A DNA stretch of 64,000 nucleotides from assembly GCA_028821265.1 (NCBI GenBank), contig JAPPGU010000018.1:1-64000 (forward strand). The letters run 5' to 3'. The position numbers and the translations under genes are program-made. Of the stretch, positions 61,875 to 64,000 are shown in pieces. How positions within the stretch are numbered: the stretch's first letter is position 1; each line of letters starts with the position of its first letter. Source of the stretch: a bacterium (lineage in GTDB: Bacteria > Actinomycetota > Acidimicrobiia > Spongiisociales > Spongiisociaceae). The notes beneath the pieces are model-generated. The model saw nothing but the letters and a program-made list of their open reading frames with translations, was not told the DNA's origin and made no database searches.

Positions 61875-62015
61875 ATGAAGCTCCGGACGCTCCTGGCATT
61901 TGCCCTGCTGGTGACAGCAGTCGCCGCGGCCGCCTCGTGGAGACTGCGCGCCTCGGCCTACACGAGGCCCCCCGCCGCACCCGGCACCTGGCACCCGACG
62001 GCGCGCCATCAGTGA
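61875..62015 (+). CDS. Small single-pass membrane protein, 46 aa, unknown
   Basis: ATG 61875 opens MKLRTLLAFALLVTAVAAAA followed by SWRLRASAY and a Pro-rich tail. This is one membrane helix or a signal sequence. Its stop overlaps a GTG start of the next frame (GTGA), which suggests translational coupling. Support rests on the hydrophobic start and coupling only. Confidence 0.4.
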   Translation: MKLRTLLAFALLVTAVAAAASWRLRASAYTRPPAAPGTWHPTARHQ

Positions 62016-62758
62016 CCCATCGAGTCGCTCTCCACACGGACGGCGATCGGGGCAACCGGGTGATCCGGGTGATCCAGACCGACCCCGGTGTCGAGATCGG
62101 CCGGCTGCGGACCGGCCCGGATTCCGAAGGGCCACCGGGCTCGGTGGCCGGCTGGGACGTGCTCGCCGTTGACGCCCTGACCGCCGCCTGCCTCCCGCTG
62201 GTCGAGGAGGCATGCGATCTGGGCCTTCCGGTAGTGGTTGCCGCCGACCTGCCGGCCCGCTTTGCCGCCGCTCCGGGCGCCACGATCGTCGGCGGAGCCG
62301 GGAGCGGGGCGGGCCTGGCCGCCGCGCTGGCCCTGTCGATGCTTCCCCGGTCGGCCGAGCCGGTCAAGGCTCGCCTGGCGTGGACCGTGGCGGGCCGGCC
62401 GCTCCGGGCCGGTCGGGCGGTCACCTTCCCCGAGCCGGTCGGGTCCCTGTGGGCCGGCTGGGGGGAGAACCCCCTTCCCTGGCCGGATGTGGCATGCTGC
62501 CCGGCCCCCACCAACTCGGCATGGAAGGCGATCCGGGTCGATCTCGAGTTCCGTGACGCCGAGGGGGGCGGATCCGTGGTCCACGGCGTCTCGGACGAGG
62601 CGAGATTCCTCGACGCGGCGTGCTTCGGCTCGGCCATCCTGGCCGCCGCTCGCGGCGCCTACCCGCGCGGCGCCGGCGGGCCCGGTGATCCGGACGGGGT
62701 CTTCGTGCGCCTGGCCCAGGACGCCGGCATGCAGGTGGCCCGATTCGTCGCCGCTTAG
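62012..62758 (+). CDS. Uncharacterised protein, 248 aa
   Basis: Unknown protein. GTG 62012 is chosen for its GTGA overlap with the small membrane protein; an in-frame ATG at 61937 exists. The sequence VTHRVALHTDGDRGNRVIRVIQ is followed by VAGWDVLAVDAL, EEACDLGLPVVVAADLPARF and ATIVGGAGSGAGLAAALALSML, which looks like part of an alpha/beta Rossmann-like domain, and a C-terminal half with beta structure (RVDLEFRDAEGGG). A link to saccharopine-dehydrogenase-like proteins is possible but weak. No catalytic motif is recognised. Confidence 0.5.
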   Translation: MTHRVALHTDGDRGNRVIRVIQTDPGVEIGRLRTGPDSEGPPGSVAGWDVLAVDALTAACLPLVEEACDLGLPVVVAADLPARFAAAPGATIVGGAGSGAGLAAALALSMLPRSAEPVKARLAWTVAGRPLRAGRAVTFPEPVGSLWAGWGENPLPWPDVACCPAPTNSAWKAIRVDLEFRDAEGGGSVVHGVSDEARFLDAACFGSAILAAARGAYPRGAGGPGDPDGVFVRLAQDAGMQVARFVAA

Positions 62759-62763
62759 GTGAT

Positions 62764-62780
62764 TAGTTGGTAGTTGGTAG
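62764..62780. repeat. TAGTTGG heptamer repeat
   Basis: TAGTTGGTAGTTGGTAG is two TAGTTGG units plus TAG, in the 49-bp gap between convergent genes; ACTAGAAACTAC lies close by. Same style as, but different in sequence from, the GGTCAGT repeats. Confidence 0.6.
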
Positions 62781-62807
62781 CCGACAACAGGAATTAGAAA
62801 CCAACAA

Positions 62808-63287
62808 CTAGAAACTACTCCACCAGCGGTCGCCGGCCATGGTGGGCAACTCGGCGGAGTCCTCGGGTGACACGTCCGGGCCGGGATCCGGAGGGCTGGG
62901 CGCAGGGGTCGCCGGCACCTGCAGGGTCTCCTCCAGCATGACCACCTCGACGCCGCCCACCACGTCGGAAGTCAGGTTGTAGAAAACCGCCGCCAGCGTG
63001 GTCAGCAGGGTCATCGCCGCCCCGAACACCACCGAGAAGAAGACCGACACCCGGGTGAACCGGCTCCCGTTGTCGAAGAAGACCGAGCCCTCGTCAACCA
63101 GGCTGATGGTGATCAGGAACCGGTCGAGGGAGGCGGGGATGCCCGCCCTCTCCACCAGGGACCACATGAGGAGCAGGCCGATCAGCGTGGCGGCTGCGAA
63201 CACCACGTGCAACAGGAGCGACACCTTGAACACCGTCCACGGATCGAACTTGCGGATCACGCGCCGCACCCGCCGTACGGTCGCCAT
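62808..63287 (-). CDS. DUF3566 membrane protein, second copy
   Basis: Membrane protein of 159 residues: RRVRRVIRKFDPWTVFKVSLL, two helices (about 20-50 and 85-115), then AAVFYNLTSDVVGGVEVVMLEE, the DUF3566 end signature, and a Pro/Glu-rich cytoplasmic tail. ATG 63287 overlaps the stop of the first copy (TGATG). The function of the family is unknown; it sits beside gyrA in many actinobacteria. Confidence 0.82.
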   Translation of the reverse strand: MATVRRVRRVIRKFDPWTVFKVSLLLHVVFAAATLIGLLLMWSLVERAGIPASLDRFLITISLVDEGSVFFDNGSRFTRVSVFFSVVFGAAMTLLTTLAAVFYNLTSDVVGGVEVVMLEETLQVPATPAPSPPDPGPDVSPEDSAELPTMAGDRWWSSF

Positions 63288-63742
63288 CACATCCCCCCGA
63301 CGAGTGATCGTCCCCCGGCGTCGTGCCGGGCGGTATCCACCGGCACCTCCTCCAGCACCGTGAACTCGATCCCTCCGACCAGGTCCGCCAGCAGGTTGTA
63401 CAGCACCGCCCCCACGGTCAGGGTGGCGGTGGTCCCGGCCATCCAGCTGGCCGCCAGCAGGATCATGCCGCGCAGGTACTCGCCGCCCGTCTTGAAGAGC
63501 GACTCGCCAGGCTCGATCAGCGCCACCCGAGCGGCGGCCTCGTCGAAGGCGGAAACCAGGCCGAGCCGGGAGATCACCGCCCAGAGCATCACCGACAGCA
63601 GCACCAGCCCGAGCGCGGCCAGTGCGGACAGGACCGCGGACACCTTCATGACCGTCCACGGATCGAACTTGCGGAGAATCCGGCGAACCCGGCGTTGCGT
63701 GGTGGGCGGGGCGGGCCAGGCCCCCAACCGCGCCTCGGTCAC
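63287..63742 (-). CDS. DUF3566 membrane protein, first copy
   Basis: Protein of 151 residues paralogous to the next one: RRVRRILRKFDPWTVMKVSAV, two helices, GAVLYNLLADLVGGIEFTVLEE. GTG 63742 overlaps the gyrA stop by four bases (GTGA), so it is translated after gyrase A. Confidence 0.82.
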   Translation of the reverse strand: MTEARLGAWPAPPTTQRRVRRILRKFDPWTVMKVSAVLSALAALGLVLLSVMLWAVISRLGLVSAFDEAAARVALIEPGESLFKTGGEYLRGMILLAASWMAGTTATLTVGAVLYNLLADLVGGIEFTVLEEVPVDTARHDAGGRSLVGGM

Positions 63743-64000
63743 TTCGCCCCGGTAGCGATGCCCGTGTCCATGGGGACGGGAGCGAAGCTGGCGACACTGG
63801 CCCCGTCAGGCAGGTTCATCACCTTCACGCCGCTGGCTACACGGCTCTGGCGGCTGATCGAGTCCGTGGCGGTGCGGATGGCGACACCACCGGTCGAGAC
63901 GATCATCACCTGGCTCCCCTCGACGACCGCCCGTGCGCCCACCATCTCCCCGCGTACTTTCGTGAGCTTCATGGCCTTGACGCCCTTGCCGGCTCTCGCC
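63739..64000 (-). CDS. gyrA: DNA gyrase subunit A, C-terminal end (5' part beyond window)
   Basis: Last 86 residues of the gyrase A subunit, from the DNA-wrapping beta-pinwheel: AGKGVKAMKLTKVRGEMVGARAV, then VMIVSTGGVAIRTATDSISRQSRVASGVKVMNLPDGASVASF. These match the final blade and the R-Q-S-R-x-A-x-G-V motif of GyrA. The gene continues past base 64000. Its coupling to DUF3566 genes is typical of actinobacteria. Confidence 0.93.
   Translation of the reverse strand, partial: ARAGKGVKAMKLTKVRGEMVGARAVVEGSQVMIVSTGGVAIRTATDSISRQSRVASGVKVMNLPDGASVASFAPVPMDTGIATGAK

Overview
The window looks like a high-GC actinobacterial chromosome, most likely an Acidimicrobiia-type lineage. The 3' end of gyrA is followed by two DUF3566 membrane proteins, an actinobacterial arrangement; GTG and TTG starts are frequent; and stop/start overlaps are common. 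The lineage is inferred from gene content only. No phage, integrase, CRISPR array or full insertion sequence is seen.

Layout. 1-785: end of a KDPG-aldolase gene, then an abnormal poly-G/poly-C tract that may be an assembly join. 786-5744: cell-wall amidase, GNAT, FAD-dependent amine oxidoreductase, a 720-bp intergenic region holding a tRNA-like gene of unusual architecture plus a partial second copy, and queG. 5741-12720 (minus): a tight six-gene unit of xsc (sulfoacetaldehyde acetyltransferase), a C45-family Ntn hydrolase and a polyamine-type ABC importer. 13370-18658: hybrid histidine kinase/response regulator, PhyH-type dioxygenase and a TAP-type hydrolase lipoprotein. 18864-32475: second ThDP enzyme, NCS2 permease with an ATPase-like tail, CoA-acylating aldehyde dehydrogenase, PP2C phosphatase, a two-subunit succinyl-CoA-synthetase-like ligase, VanZ-like protein, HAD dehalogenase, and a molybdopterin oxidoreductase with a fused FeS/NrfD subunit. 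32652-36926: ABC-2 exporter and a drug-type MFS protein. 36985-38604: UPF0261 gene remnant and an MBL/rhodanese sulfur enzyme. 38719-49399: late cobalamin biosynthesis genes (minus), divergent from a cobalamin-riboswitch-controlled btuFCD-cobO operon (plus). 49407-58127: large secreted protein and an oligopeptide ABC importer. 58265-64000: putative zinc protease, CDF metal exporter, AlkD-type glycosylase, small unknowns, DUF3566 pair and gyrA.

A possible common theme is organosulfonate use. Xsc splits sulfoacetaldehyde into sulfite and acetyl phosphate. The acylating aldehyde dehydrogenase plus the SucCD-like ligase have the enzyme types needed to interconvert sulfoacetate, sulfoacetyl-CoA and sulfoacetaldehyde. 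The cytoplasmic molybdoenzyme could oxidise sulfite. The xsc operon carries its own importer and amidase-like hydrolase, which suggests an N-acylated sulfonate or taurine-like substrate. Family assignments rest on motifs in the sequence; the pathway assembly is inference.
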